Assembly: GCA_021325675.1 (NCBI GenBank)
Contig: JAJTCM010000003.1
Location: 1 to 64,000, forward strand
Source: Crocinitomicaceae bacterium
GTDB taxonomy: Bacteria > Bacteroidota > Bacteroidia > Flavobacteriales_D > Crocinitomicaceae
Length of the DNA: 64,000 nucleotides
Direction: 5' to 3'
The notes below the pieces were generated by a model that did not search any database, had not been told where the DNA came from, and was given only the letters and a program-made list of their open reading frames with translations. Positions within the stretch are counted from its first letter, which is position 1. Every line of letters starts with the position of its first letter. The position numbers and the translations under genes are program-made. Shown in pieces: positions 41,690 through 49,820 of the stretch.

Positions 41690-41769
41690 TTCGAAGATTC
41701 ATCCGCCAAAGCGGAATCTGAACGTTTGAAGGTTCTCTGCCAGCGCAGAATTTGAAAATTCTAAATCAC
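41690..41769. repeat. GAAGATTC repeat with two small hairpins
   Basis: Two similar modules sit side by side: one contains TCCGC-CAAA-GCGGA, the other CTGC-CAGC-GCAG. Each is flanked by GATTC or GAATTTGAA-type sequence. They belong to the GAAGATTCGAA family. Confidence 0.55.
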
Positions 41770-42558
41770 TTACCAGGAGCCGCCCGAACCGCCACCACCA
41801 AAGGAACCGCCGCCAAAGCCGCCAAAACCGCCGCTGCTTCCGCCACCGAAACCGCCGCTGCTGCGACCAGCGCCAAAACCGCTCATGAAACCTGCTGCAC
41901 CGTAAGTCCAGCCACCCCCGCCACGGCCGCCGCGGTTATTGCCTTTCGGCCCGAAACGAATGAGCAGGAAGATGATAGCGATCACTGCAATGACTATAGC
42001 CATGCCGGTAACGCCTTTCCCTTTTTTACTGTAATCTTTGTGGTTGTATTCGCCTTTTGCAAGCGCCATAATGACATTGCAGGCATCATCAATTCCTTTA
42101 TAAAAATTGCCGTCCTTAAAATTCGGGATCAGCTCTTTGTTGACAATATCATTGGCTGTTAAATCCGGGATAGCGCCTTCAAGACCCCGTCCGACAGCGA
42201 TATGCGTTTTCCGGTCACCTTGTCCGCCTGTCGGCTTGATGAGGATCACTACACCGTTGTCTTCCTTTGCCTGGCCTACCTGCCACTGGTAACCGATTTC
42301 TGTTGCAAAATCCCAGGGCTCGTAGCCGTTCAGGTCATCCACGATCACTACTACGATCTGGTTGGACGTTTCGTTTGAAAAAGCTTCCAGTTTTGCCTCA
42401 AGCTCAGCTTCTTCACTGTCAGTAATGAAATCAGGGAATTCTTTGGAGAGATTATTTACCAAACGCGGAGGATTGGGTTTTTCAGGGATTCCGGGACGCT
42501 GTGCGAAAACAGCAAACTGCAGGATCAGGAAACAAGCGGATAGTAGAAATGCCTTCAT
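41770..42558 (-). CDS. TPM-domain membrane protein with Gly-rich tail (YgcG-like)
   Basis: The 262-residue protein has a signal peptide and then a TPM domain (about residues 35-175: 'LVNNLSKEFPDFITDSEEAE', 'VVVIVDDLNGYEPWDFATEI', 'GVVILIKPTG', 'HIAVGRGLEGAIPDL'). A TM helix follows at about 186-203, then a Gly/Ser/Phe-rich tail. This is the YgcG layout, and it is commonly encoded with LemA, as here. The TPM domain has been linked to photosystem assembly in plants; in bacteria its role is unclear. Confidence 0.92.
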   Translation of the reverse strand: MKAFLLSACFLILQFAVFAQRPGIPEKPNPPRLVNNLSKEFPDFITDSEEAELEAKLEAFSNETSNQIVVVIVDDLNGYEPWDFATEIGYQWQVGQAKEDNGVVILIKPTGGQGDRKTHIAVGRGLEGAIPDLTANDIVNKELIPNFKDGNFYKGIDDACNVIMALAKGEYNHKDYSKKGKGVTGMAIVIAVIAIIFLLIRFGPKGNNRGGRGGGGWTYGAAGFMSGFGAGRSSGGFGGGSSGGFGGFGGGSFGGGGSGGSW

Positions 42559-42561
42559 GGG

Positions 42562-42996
42562 TTATTCAAAAGAAATGTCGTTGGATAATTCGTTTTTGTC
42601 TTCATCACTGAAAGGGAAATGGGCTTTCAGCTTTTCACCCACATGGGAAATGCCTTGTCTGAGGCCACGAAGGTAATCGCCTTGCTTAAAGTTCGACAGG
42701 ATTTCATCGCGGATCGAGTCCCAGAAATCTGCCGGCACTGCTTCGTTGATGCCTTTGTCGCCGATGATCGCAAACTTTTTGTCCTGTACCGCCAGGAAAA
42801 TCAGTACGCCGTTCCGTAATTCCGTTGCAGTCATGCCCAGTTTTTCAAATACGGCTATTGCTTCCTCTTTCGGGTCGCCGGCACACGAATCAACCAAATG
42901 CAGGCGGATCTCACCGGAAGTATTGAGCTCGGCGGCAGAAATCGCAGCGATCACTTCCTGCTGCTGCGCTTCTGTAAAAAAGTCTTTTGCGTTCAT
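42562..42996 (-). CDS. TPM-domain protein
   Basis: The 144-residue protein is a bare TPM domain without signal peptide ('EVIAAISAAELNTSGEIRLH', 'EKLGMTATELRNGVLIFLAV', 'AIIGDKGINEAVPADFWDSI', 'GLRQGISHVGEKLKAHFP'). It starts 3 bp before the YgcG-like gene on the minus strand and is probably co-translated with it. LemA-TPM-TPM sets are common in Bacteroidota. Confidence 0.9.
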   Translation of the reverse strand: MNAKDFFTEAQQQEVIAAISAAELNTSGEIRLHLVDSCAGDPKEEAIAVFEKLGMTATELRNGVLIFLAVQDKKFAIIGDKGINEAVPADFWDSIRDEILSNFKQGDYLRGLRQGISHVGEKLKAHFPFSDEDKNELSNDISFE

Positions 42997-43005
42997 TTTA
43001 TAGGG

Positions 43006-43092
43006 AATGATGAATTATAATGTTGAATTATGAATATGAGTGATAAATATTGAAGTATTCCATTCAACATCTATCACTCCTAATTCATCATT
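43006..43092. terminator. Large hairpin between lemA and the TPM genes
   Basis: AATGATGAATTA (43006-43017) pairs with TAATTCATCATT (43081-43092), and GAGTGATA (43038-43045) pairs with TATCACTC (43072-43079). A short TTGAA/TTCAA closes the inner part. It may act as a terminator or attenuator within the lemA-TPM set. Confidence 0.6.
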
Positions 43093-43094
43093 TT

Positions 43095-43694
43095 TTACTC
43101 TCTCATGCTTTTAATATCCGGGGCAGTTTCAGCGCCTTCAGCTGACTGGAAGTACGCTTTTTTCTCAAAGCCAAACAGACCGGCCCAGATGTTGCGCGGG
43201 AAACGGCGGATGTAGGTATTGTAATCGCGGCCGCCTTCGTTGAAGCGTACACGCTCTGTAGCAATCCGGTTTTCCATACCTTCGTACTGCGCCTGGAAGC
43301 CCTGGAAAGCTTCGTTGGCACGCAATTGCGGGTAGTTTTCAGAAATCGCCATCAAACGTCCCAAAGACTGGCCGAACTGGTCCTGTGCTTTTTGGTATTT
43401 CGCCAGGTTTTCTTCCGTCAGGTTTTCTACGTTGAGCTGAATTTTAGTAGCGTTGCTTCTCGCTTCGATAATTTCTTTCAGCGTTCCTTTTTCGTAATCA
43501 GCATTCGCCAAAACGATTTCAAAGAGGTTTTTGGTTTTATCCATCCGGGCCTGGTAAGCCACTTCAACCTGCTGCCATTGAGCTGTTACCCCTTCTTCTT
43601 TTGTTACCATCGAGTTGTAGGAGCTGCACCCGTTAAAAAATATCAGCAGCAAAATACCACCGATAATCAGATAGGAGTTTTTTGGTCTTTTCAT
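43095..43694 (-). CDS. lemA: LemA family protein
   Basis: The 199-residue protein has an N-terminal membrane/lipoprotein-like segment (IGGILLLIFFNGCSSYNSMV) and the LemA core: 'VTAQWQQVEVAYQARMDKTK', 'LGRLMAISENYPQLRANEAF' and 'NRIATERVRFNEGGRDYNTY'. LemA proteins are small, membrane-attached, helical proteins of unknown biochemical role. The Cys in 'NGCSS' could be lipidated. Confidence 0.93.
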   Translation of the reverse strand: MKRPKNSYLIIGGILLLIFFNGCSSYNSMVTKEEGVTAQWQQVEVAYQARMDKTKNLFEIVLANADYEKGTLKEIIEARSNATKIQLNVENLTEENLAKYQKAQDQFGQSLGRLMAISENYPQLRANEAFQGFQAQYEGMENRIATERVRFNEGGRDYNTYIRRFPRNIWAGLFGFEKKAYFQSAEGAETAPDIKSMRE

Positions 43695-43709
43695 TTTCTA
43701 TTTTTTGTT

Positions 43710-43717
43710 TAAATATA
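43710..43717 (-). promoter_or_regulatory. Near-consensus -7 box (TATATTTA) before lemA
   Basis: The minus strand reads TATATTTA (7 of 8 to TAnnTTTG), 15 bp before the ATG at 43694. Confidence 0.4.
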
Positions 43718-43850
43718 GCAAAAGTTGAGTCAAATACAATACCAAAGCTAAAAAAGTGACAAAATGTCAAAACTTGCTTTTTTGCCACCAGGGCTCCAAG
43801 GCACGAAGATTCACCAAGTTTATTTCACTGACTCATAGCGTGCAGTCAAA

Positions 43851-44204
43851 TCAACTTTTTCCAGCGGCAAGCTCTTTCCTGAATTTAGCTGGCAACTTAG
43901 ATAAAATGAGCTCATACGCAAGTGTCATCAGCTCTTTCCATTCTTTCAGGTCCAGGCGGCTGATGTCGTCTACGTGCACCCACATATTGCGCGCCATATA
44001 CGGAGCAGGAATAATTCCTTCACGGGTTGTCAGCTCTTCGAACAGCTCGGGCGTTGTTTTAAACGAAGCTGAAACAGGAACACTGTCGGGACTGGTGACA
44101 AGATACATTTTCCCGCCGATATTGAAACAGAGGTGATTTTCCCATTTGATGTCTTCCGTCGTTCCGGGAAGCTTTAACGCGATTTTTCTGAGGTCTTCGA
44201 TCAT
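43851..44204 (-). CDS. MmcQ/YjbR family protein (2)
   Basis: The 117-residue protein reads 'LRKIALKLPGTTEDIKWEN', 'CFNIGGKMYLVTSPDSVPVS', 'APYMARNMWVHVDDISRLDL' and 'ELMTLAYELILSKLP'. It is a second MmcQ/YjbR protein, paralogous to 32636-32989 but clearly divergent. No partner gene is adjacent. The gap downstream (43718-43850) holds GGGCTCCAAGGCACGAAG-type repeat sequence. Confidence 0.88.
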   Translation of the reverse strand: MIEDLRKIALKLPGTTEDIKWENHLCFNIGGKMYLVTSPDSVPVSASFKTTPELFEELTTREGIIPAPYMARNMWVHVDDISRLDLKEWKELMTLAYELILSKLPAKFRKELAAGKS

Positions 44205-44208
44205 ATTT

Positions 44209-44263
44209 TTAATGTGCTAATATGTTAATGAGTTAATGTGCTAATATGCTAATTTTCCATTCA
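44209..44263. repeat. GCTAAT/GTTAAT heptad repeat
   Basis: GTGCTAATATGTTAATGAGT-type units repeat with a seven-to-eight-base period between two minus-strand genes. A second block of the same type is at 51262-51300. Confidence 0.65.
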
Positions 44264-45139
44264 TCATTTCCTTTTCCGCTGGATCATATACACTGCCGCA
44301 ATTCCGAGCAAACCGCCGGCCAAAGTGTGAATTTCCAGTTTTTCGCCCAGGAGCAGCCACGAGGAAACCGCCGCCGCAAAGGGAACGAGAAAAATAAAGC
44401 TGCTGGCCTTATCCGAACCGATTTTGGAAGTAGCGTAAAAATAAATTGTCGTTGCCAGGCTGGTTACAATGGCGCCGCCAAAAAACAGGTTGGCCCAGAA
44501 CGAAAAATCTGTGATCGTCAGGGTGTGCTGAAAATCTTTCCAGTCCATAAACGGGATGAGCACCAGCAATGTGACCAGGTACATCCACAGACTGAAGCTG
44601 AAAGGCGATCCGTAATTGTGTGATTTGGCTGTAAAGCGGCTCATGGCGGCCCACAGGAAAGCCGAACCGAGGAAAAACAGGTTTCCGCTTTGGAAAACAG
44701 CGTCGGTATTGTCCCAGATTTTCAGTAAAACGCAGCCTGCGATCAATCCCAGCAGCAAACCGATACCTTCGTTCCGGGAAGGTTTTTTCCACTGGATCAG
44801 CAAGCTGAGTGAATACGCCATGATCGGGTTGAGCGTAGTTACCAGGACCCCGCCCGCACCGGCAAAACCGTGGGTCAAGCCCTGGAACATAAGGTAACTG
44901 TACAAAGCCAGCAATGAACCCGCAATCAGCACAAAGGGAATCCCGCGCCGGCTGATCTTCATGGGGATCTTAAAAATAATCAGCAGGGGAAGCAAGGTGA
45001 TGAACACTACCGCATAGCGATAAACAGTGAGGTTAACCGGTGTACTGTAAGCCGTAATCACCTTTGCCGAAGGCCAGCTCAGACCCCAGAAAACCATGCT
45101 GATGATCATGGCGATGAATAAGGTGGATTTTGAATTCAA
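44264..45139 (-). CDS. EamA/DMT-family transporter
   Basis: The 291-residue protein has ten predicted TM helices in two homologous EamA halves ('FWGLSWPSAKVITAYSTPVN' near the start of the first, 'LGSAFLWAAMSRFTAKSHNY' at the start of the second). Members export amino acids, nucleotides or other small metabolites; the substrate cannot be read from sequence. It ends in a basic cytoplasmic tail (QRKRK). Confidence 0.92.
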   Translation of the reverse strand: MNSKSTLFIAMIISMVFWGLSWPSAKVITAYSTPVNLTVYRYAVVFITLLPLLIIFKIPMKISRRGIPFVLIAGSLLALYSYLMFQGLTHGFAGAGGVLVTTLNPIMAYSLSLLIQWKKPSRNEGIGLLLGLIAGCVLLKIWDNTDAVFQSGNLFFLGSAFLWAAMSRFTAKSHNYGSPFSFSLWMYLVTLLVLIPFMDWKDFQHTLTITDFSFWANLFFGGAIVTSLATTIYFYATSKIGSDKASSFIFLVPFAAAVSSWLLLGEKLEIHTLAGGLLGIAAVYMIQRKRK

Positions 45140-45172
45140 TTGTTTATTTACCGTTTAATATAAATCACAAAT

Positions 45173-46108
45173 TTACAGCAATGAGCTGACAATTTCCTTG
45201 ACGGGACGAACAGCGTGCACGTGCTCAATCGAAGGGCCGGCGCACCACACCGTTTTGTATGTATGCCCGAAAGCGGCTTGCTGCAGGCTTTTCATTCCGC
45301 GGATAAAGGTCAGCGCTTTGATCCATTTTTTAATCCGCTTGTTTTTGTTCAGGAAAGCTTCGATCCAGGTTTGTTCCGTCCCGATTTCCTGCACGTAAGG
45401 CGTATTGATTACCGTGCAGGGCGTTCCCGACAGCTTAGTGGTCATAACGATATCTTTCGCGCCGAAATCAATGCAGGCCTGTTTGTATTCGGCTGTTACC
45501 GGGCTTTCTTCCGATGCGATAAAAATAGATCCGACTGAAACACCCGAAACCCCCAGGCTCATGCGTTCTTCGTAAGTGGCTTTGTTTCCTACACCGCCAG
45601 CAGAAATGACGGGAATGGAACAATTTGCTTTCAAATCAGCGATCAGGTCACGAAAACTTGCTGTTCCTGCGTGTCCGCCGGCTTCCCTGCTGACTGCGAT
45701 CACGCCGTCGGCGCCCTGGCTTTCCACTTTTTTGGCATATTTCACGTCGGTAACGTCACAAAAAACCTTGATCCCGCTGGCGTGTGCCTTATTGATCGTT
45801 TCTTTCGGTGAACCGAGTGAAGTAATGATAAAAGCCACTTTTTCCTCGCAGCAAACCTGCAGTTGCTCGTGCAGCCTGAAATTGGATTTATTTACGATCA
45901 GGTTGATCCCAAACGGTCCTTCAGCAGCAGCTTTGATCTCCCGGATTGCAGCCCGGAGCTCGTCCGTTGTACGGTAATTCAGCGCAGGGATCGCCGCCGT
46001 TATCCCCGATTGGATCGCAGCAATTGTCATCCTGGCATTCGAGATCAAAAACATCGGCGCAAGGATGATCGGGTGTTTGATCCCAAGGATTTCCGTGAGT
46101 TGTTTCAT
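45173..46108 (-). CDS. Nitronate monooxygenase / 2-nitropropane dioxygenase-like
   Basis: The 311-residue FMN-dependent TIM-barrel protein shows 'LGIKHPIILAPMFLISNARM', 'FGINLIVNKSN', 'IITSLGSP', 'AVSREAGGHAG' (with the catalytic His of the NMO family) and 'PVISAGGVGN', followed by 'GVSVGSIFIASEESP'. Enzymes of this group oxidise alkyl nitronates, or act as enoyl-ACP-type reductases (FabK) in related branches. The 'GGHAG' favours the NMO side. Confidence 0.88.
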   Translation of the reverse strand: MKQLTEILGIKHPIILAPMFLISNARMTIAAIQSGITAAIPALNYRTTDELRAAIREIKAAAEGPFGINLIVNKSNFRLHEQLQVCCEEKVAFIITSLGSPKETINKAHASGIKVFCDVTDVKYAKKVESQGADGVIAVSREAGGHAGTASFRDLIADLKANCSIPVISAGGVGNKATYEERMSLGVSGVSVGSIFIASEESPVTAEYKQACIDFGAKDIVMTTKLSGTPCTVINTPYVQEIGTEQTWIEAFLNKNKRIKKWIKALTFIRGMKSLQQAAFGHTYKTVWCAGPSIEHVHAVRPVKEIVSSLL

Positions 46109-46129
46109 GGACGTAAAGTTATGGTTTTA

Positions 46130-46200
46130 ATTATTTGAAGATTCGAAAATTCAAAGATTCTATACCTGATCCGCATATAAAATTCATCACTCATAATTAA
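46130..46200. repeat. GAAGATTCGAAAATTCAAAGATTC repeat
   Basis: Three consecutive GA(A/T)GATTC / GAAAATTC units lie between the NMO gene and HMG-CoA reductase. TTCATCACTCATAATTAAAT-like sequence follows. Confidence 0.55.
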
Positions 46201-46233
46201 ATTACTATTTTTATCAAAATCAAACTGCAAAAC

Positions 46234-47517
46234 ATGGCATCAAACCTGGAAAAGACTACAAACGCTTTCGAGCGGATCAATAAAGCACAGAGCATCAGCT
46301 CCATTGCAGAAAAAATCAAGCTAAAAAAAGATATCGAAATCACCGGAAAAAGCCGGCTGAAGGTAGATTTGGAAGTGAACGCAGAAGGAATTGCCAGCCG
46401 CCTGGATTTTTTACAGGAAGAAACGGGAATTGCACCGGATTTCCTGAGCGGCAAAAAGCTGCTGAACGATTTTTCGGTCATGGAGGGCAACATCGAAAAC
46501 TACATCGGCATGTCGCAAGTCCCAACGGGGATTATGGGACCGGTGAAAGTATTGGGAACTCATGCTGAAGGGGATTTTTATGTTCCGCTGGCAACGAGCG
46601 AAGGTGCCCTGGTGGCTTCGTATCATCGCGGGGCGAAAGCCTGCTACCTGGCCGGGGGCGCAACGTCTGTCTGCCTCGTGGAAGGCGTTCAGCGCAGTCC
46701 TTTGTTTAAATTTGAGCACATCGGCGAGCTGGGACTTTTCCTGGCGTGGGTATTGAACAACATCGATGAATACAAGCGGATCACTTCCGAAAGCAGCCGT
46801 TTTGCGCAACTATTGGATATCCGTTCGAACATCGAGGGAAATCACCTCATCCTGACCTTTGAATTTCATACGGGCGATGCTTCCGGGCAAAACATGGTAA
46901 CGATCTGTACGGACGCTATTTGCCAGTATATCATCAAAAATGTTCCGGTAAAACCAAAAATGTGGTTCATCGAAGGCAATTATTCGGGCGACAAGAAAGC
47001 AACGGCTTTGTCCTTTACGACCGTGCGCGGCAAAAAAGTTACCACGGAAGTGAAATTGTCTGAAAAGATCGTGAACGAAGTCCTGAAAACGACACCGAAA
47101 GCCATGCACGAATACTGGCGTTCTTCTACGATCGGCGTGATCCAGAGCGGCGCAGTCGGTGCGCAGGGACATTATGCCAATGGCTTAACCGCTTTATTTA
47201 TCGCTACAGGCCAGGACGCAGCCTGTGTGGCAGAAGCCGCCACCGGGATTACGCGCATGGAATTGTGCGACGACGGCTCACTCTACGCTGCCGTAACGCT
47301 TCCCAACCTGATCGTTGGAACGGTTGGCGGCGGCACTTCCCTCCCAACCCAGCGCGAATGCCTGGAATTGATGGGCTGCTACGGCGCTGGAAAAGCCCGG
47401 AAATTTGCCGAAATCTGCGGAGCGGTTGTCCTTGCGGGTGAATTGAGCATTGCCGCAGCGCTTTCTGCCGGACATTTTGCCAGTGCCCATCAAAATCTCG
47501 GACGAAAAAAGAAATAG
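46234..47517 (+). CDS. Hydroxymethylglutaryl-CoA reductase, class I
   Basis: The 427-residue enzyme reduces HMG-CoA to mevalonate with NADPH, the committing step to isoprenoids. Visible motifs are 'ENYIGMSQVPTGIMGPVKVL', 'PLATSEGALVASYHRG' with the catalytic Glu, 'TGDASGQNMV', 'FIATGQDAACVAEA', 'GTVGGGTSLPTQRECLELMG' and 'LAGELSIAAALSAGHFASAH' with the catalytic His. The last two are the class I pattern. It has no N-terminal membrane domain. It is the first gene of a four-gene operon with lipid enzymes; the next gene begins 2 bp after its stop. Confidence 0.95.
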   Translation: MASNLEKTTNAFERINKAQSISSIAEKIKLKKDIEITGKSRLKVDLEVNAEGIASRLDFLQEETGIAPDFLSGKKLLNDFSVMEGNIENYIGMSQVPTGIMGPVKVLGTHAEGDFYVPLATSEGALVASYHRGAKACYLAGGATSVCLVEGVQRSPLFKFEHIGELGLFLAWVLNNIDEYKRITSESSRFAQLLDIRSNIEGNHLILTFEFHTGDASGQNMVTICTDAICQYIIKNVPVKPKMWFIEGNYSGDKKATALSFTTVRGKKVTTEVKLSEKIVNEVLKTTPKAMHEYWRSSTIGVIQSGAVGAQGHYANGLTALFIATGQDAACVAEAATGITRMELCDDGSLYAAVTLPNLIVGTVGGGTSLPTQRECLELMGCYGAGKARKFAEICGAVVLAGELSIAAALSAGHFASAHQNLGRKKK

Positions 47518-47519
47518 TA

Positions 47520-48104
47520 ATGGCGCGCTCTTTCGTTATACGCAATATCCCGAATTTTCTCTCGGGCTACCGGATCCTGGCTTTGCCTTTCCTGGCCTGG
47601 TCAGTTTGGGCGCATAACGACAAGCTGTTCATTATTTTACTCTCCGTCAACCTCATTACGGATATTCTAGACGGCCTGATTGCCCGTTCGTTTAAGCTCG
47701 AAACGGAATTTGGCGCCAAGCTCGACAGCATCGCCGATATAGGAACCTACATCATGGCTTTTGCGGGCATGTTTGTGCTCCATCCGGAATTTGTGCGCAA
47801 CCACCGCCCTGAGTTTATCCTGATTTTGACGTTGTATATTATTCCGCAAGTTGTTTCTTTGATCAAATTTAAGCGAAGTCCGAGCCTACATCTGTATTCG
47901 AATAAAATCACGGGCTACATCCAGGGAATTTTCATTTTTACTTTTTTCAATTTCGGGTATTGGGCGCCGTATTTCTATTTTATGATCGCAGCGAGCTGTC
48001 TGGCTTATTTGGAAGAACTGGTTTGTGTGCTTTACCTCAAAAGGATGCGCTCAAACGTAAAAACGGTGTATCACGTTGTAAAACAAAGGAAAAATGCTGC
48101 CTGA
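47520..48104 (+). CDS. CDP-alcohol phosphatidyltransferase
   Basis: The 194-residue membrane protein carries the full family motif D-G-x2-A-R-x8-G-x3-D-x3-D as 'DGLIARSFKLETEFGAKLDS' plus 'IAD', within about five TM helices. These enzymes attach an alcohol to a CDP-activated lipid, forming a phosphodiester and CMP. The acceptor cannot be told from sequence. It follows HMG-CoA reductase by 2 bp and overlaps the cytidylyltransferase gene by 11 bp. Confidence 0.93.
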   Translation: MARSFVIRNIPNFLSGYRILALPFLAWSVWAHNDKLFIILLSVNLITDILDGLIARSFKLETEFGAKLDSIADIGTYIMAFAGMFVLHPEFVRNHRPEFILILTLYIIPQVVSLIKFKRSPSLHLYSNKITGYIQGIFIFTFFNFGYWAPYFYFMIAASCLAYLEELVCVLYLKRMRSNVKTVYHVVKQRKNAA

Positions 48105-48816
48105 AATATATTCCATACTAAGCGCTTATTTCCTGTTTGGTGCATTGGGGATTTTACTCATCAACCGCAGGGATCAGGGCCCGGCACAAAAAAAGGAACG
48201 GTGGGTGAAATATATTGTTTATCTTATATTAGTAAATGCAGTCATATTCATCATTCATTCCGGATATTTTTTATACCTGTCACTTATCCTCGTACTACTT
48301 GGTTTGTATGAAATGATTAGCGTTGGAAAAACCAATATAAAACGTTTGATTTTTTCGGTTTTTATCTACTCTTTTTTTGCTGTGTTTTTTGTGTTATCGT
48401 CAAAAAATGAACCTGAATTTCTGTTAACCGTTTATTTGTTGATCCTGACATTTGATGGTTTTTCTCAAATTATCGGTCAATTATTCGGAAAAAATAAATT
48501 GGCTCCCAGCACAAGCCCAAACAAAACAAATGAAGGATTTTTAGGAGGAATGTTATCAGTCATGCTAACTTTATTTATTCTGTTCCCTTCTTTTGACCTG
48601 ACGAGTATCCTGTTTTTTATTCTTGGCGGTATGCTTTTCAGCCTGGCAGCACTTGGTGGTGATCTACTTGCTTCGTATTATAAACGAATGAATAAGGTGA
48701 AGGATTTTAGTAAGCTGATTCCCGGACATGGCGGTGTGTTAGACCGTTTCGACAGCTTTATTTTCACATTAGGTATAATCACATTTTTTGCACTCACGAT
48801 ATATGGCACAACCTGA
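48094..48816 (+). CDS. CdsA-type phosphatidate cytidylyltransferase
   Basis: The 240-residue protein has about eight TM helices and the complete CTP-transferase signature near its end: 'SYYKRMNKVKDFSKLIPGHG' then 'GVLDRFDSF'. It should make a CDP-activated lipid (CDP-diacylglycerol or a related CDP-lipid), the substrate of the enzyme encoded just before. The gene is clearly more AT-rich than its neighbours (about 48150-48780), which may mean different codon history or transfer. It overlaps the UbiA gene by 14 bp. Confidence 0.92.
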   Translation: MLPEIYSILSAYFLFGALGILLINRRDQGPAQKKERWVKYIVYLILVNAVIFIIHSGYFLYLSLILVLLGLYEMISVGKTNIKRLIFSVFIYSFFAVFFVLSSKNEPEFLLTVYLLILTFDGFSQIIGQLFGKNKLAPSTSPNKTNEGFLGGMLSVMLTLFILFPSFDLTSILFFILGGMLFSLAALGGDLLASYYKRMNKVKDFSKLIPGHGGVLDRFDSFIFTLGIITFFALTIYGTT

Positions 48817-49771
48817 TAACGAATACAGCAAACCCGAAGAGAACTCCGCTTCTTTTCTCAAGCGTTTCTACATTTACCAGAAAGAGCGCTTTCCTTTCCT
48901 GGCGCATGGCGTTTTGGTCGCATCGTTTACTTTTTCGGCTATTGCTTATTCCCTGATCTGCCGCGGTGAAACGGATTTTGTACATTGGAAAAATTACGCT
49001 GTAGCTGCTTTTACAACCATTACACTTTTTTTCCTCGTGCGGATTTTTGACGAATTCAAAGATGCCGAAGACGATGCCGCTTTCCGGAAGGAACTGCCTG
49101 TTCCGCGCGGTTTGATCAGCCTGAGAGAATTATTCTGGATTGGCGTTGTTGTCGTGATCGCGCAAATTACCGTTAATCTTCTCTTTTTCCCTAAGTTGCT
49201 GCTGATTTATGGAGTTGTCGTACTTTACCTTTCACTGATGGGCAAGGAGTTTTTCATCCCGGAATGGCTCAAAAAACACCAATTCTGGTACGTTACTTCC
49301 CACATGTTCATCATTCCGCTGATCGACATTTACGCGAGCGGCTTCGATTGGCTGTATGAAGGTGTTTCCGCGCCGAAAGGCTTGCTTTTCTTCTTTTGTG
49401 TTTCCTACATGAATGGTATCGTGCTTGAAATCGGTCGGAAAATCAAAGTCAGCGAAGACGAAAAAACCGGGGTGCTCACTTATAGCTCCTTGTTTGGCGC
49501 CCAAAAAGCAACCTGGCTCTGGATCGGGATTTTGCTCGTAACCTTAGGTTTCAGCATCGCCGCCTCACTTTTCGCCGGACAAAGTTTAACAACACATTTG
49601 GTTTTGGGTAGCTTCTTCCTGCTTTGCGCTTTGCCTGCTTTCTTGTTTTTAGCCAAACAAAGCCGCAAACGGGCCAAATTCATTGAGTACAGCTCCGCAT
49701 TGTGGACGATTTTGATGTACTTATCACTTGGGGGTTGGCCGATGTTAAGGGAAATGTTGAATTTGAATTGA
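48803..49771 (+). CDS. UbiA-superfamily prenyltransferase
   Basis: From the ATG at 48803 the protein is 322 residues with about eight TM helices; a TTG at 48788 is rejected because it overlaps the upstream gene more deeply. The first Asp-rich motif is 'VRIFDEFKDAEDDAAFRKEL' and the second region is 'EIGRKIKVSEDEKTGVLTYS'. These match the two Mg-diphosphate-binding loops of UbiA enzymes, which move a prenyl chain to an acceptor. It is distinct from MenA (58918). The acceptor is unknown. It ends the HMG-CoA-reductase operon at a perfect hairpin. Confidence 0.85.
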   Translation: MAQPDNEYSKPEENSASFLKRFYIYQKERFPFLAHGVLVASFTFSAIAYSLICRGETDFVHWKNYAVAAFTTITLFFLVRIFDEFKDAEDDAAFRKELPVPRGLISLRELFWIGVVVVIAQITVNLLFFPKLLLIYGVVVLYLSLMGKEFFIPEWLKKHQFWYVTSHMFIIPLIDIYASGFDWLYEGVSAPKGLLFFFCVSYMNGIVLEIGRKIKVSEDEKTGVLTYSSLFGAQKATWLWIGILLVTLGFSIAASLFAGQSLTTHLVLGSFFLLCALPAFLFLAKQSRKRAKFIEYSSALWTILMYLSLGGWPMLREMLNLN

Positions 49772-49820
49772 AAATTTAGAATGGACAATTAGCTTATTTT
49801 CATTCTCCATTCTAAATTTT
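49771..49820. terminator. Perfect 15-bp hairpin between convergent genes
   Basis: AAAATTTAGAATGGA (49771-49785) and TCCATTCTAAATTTT (49806-49820) pair at every position around a 20-base loop. The left arm begins at the last base of the UbiA stop and the right arm contains the SpoIIE gene's TAG, so one hairpin covers the ends of both genes. Confidence 0.85.

Noticed and set aside
41752-42162. Ala/Thr-rich plus-strand open frame
   Set aside because: It is the reverse reading of the Gly/Ser-rich tail of the TPM protein.
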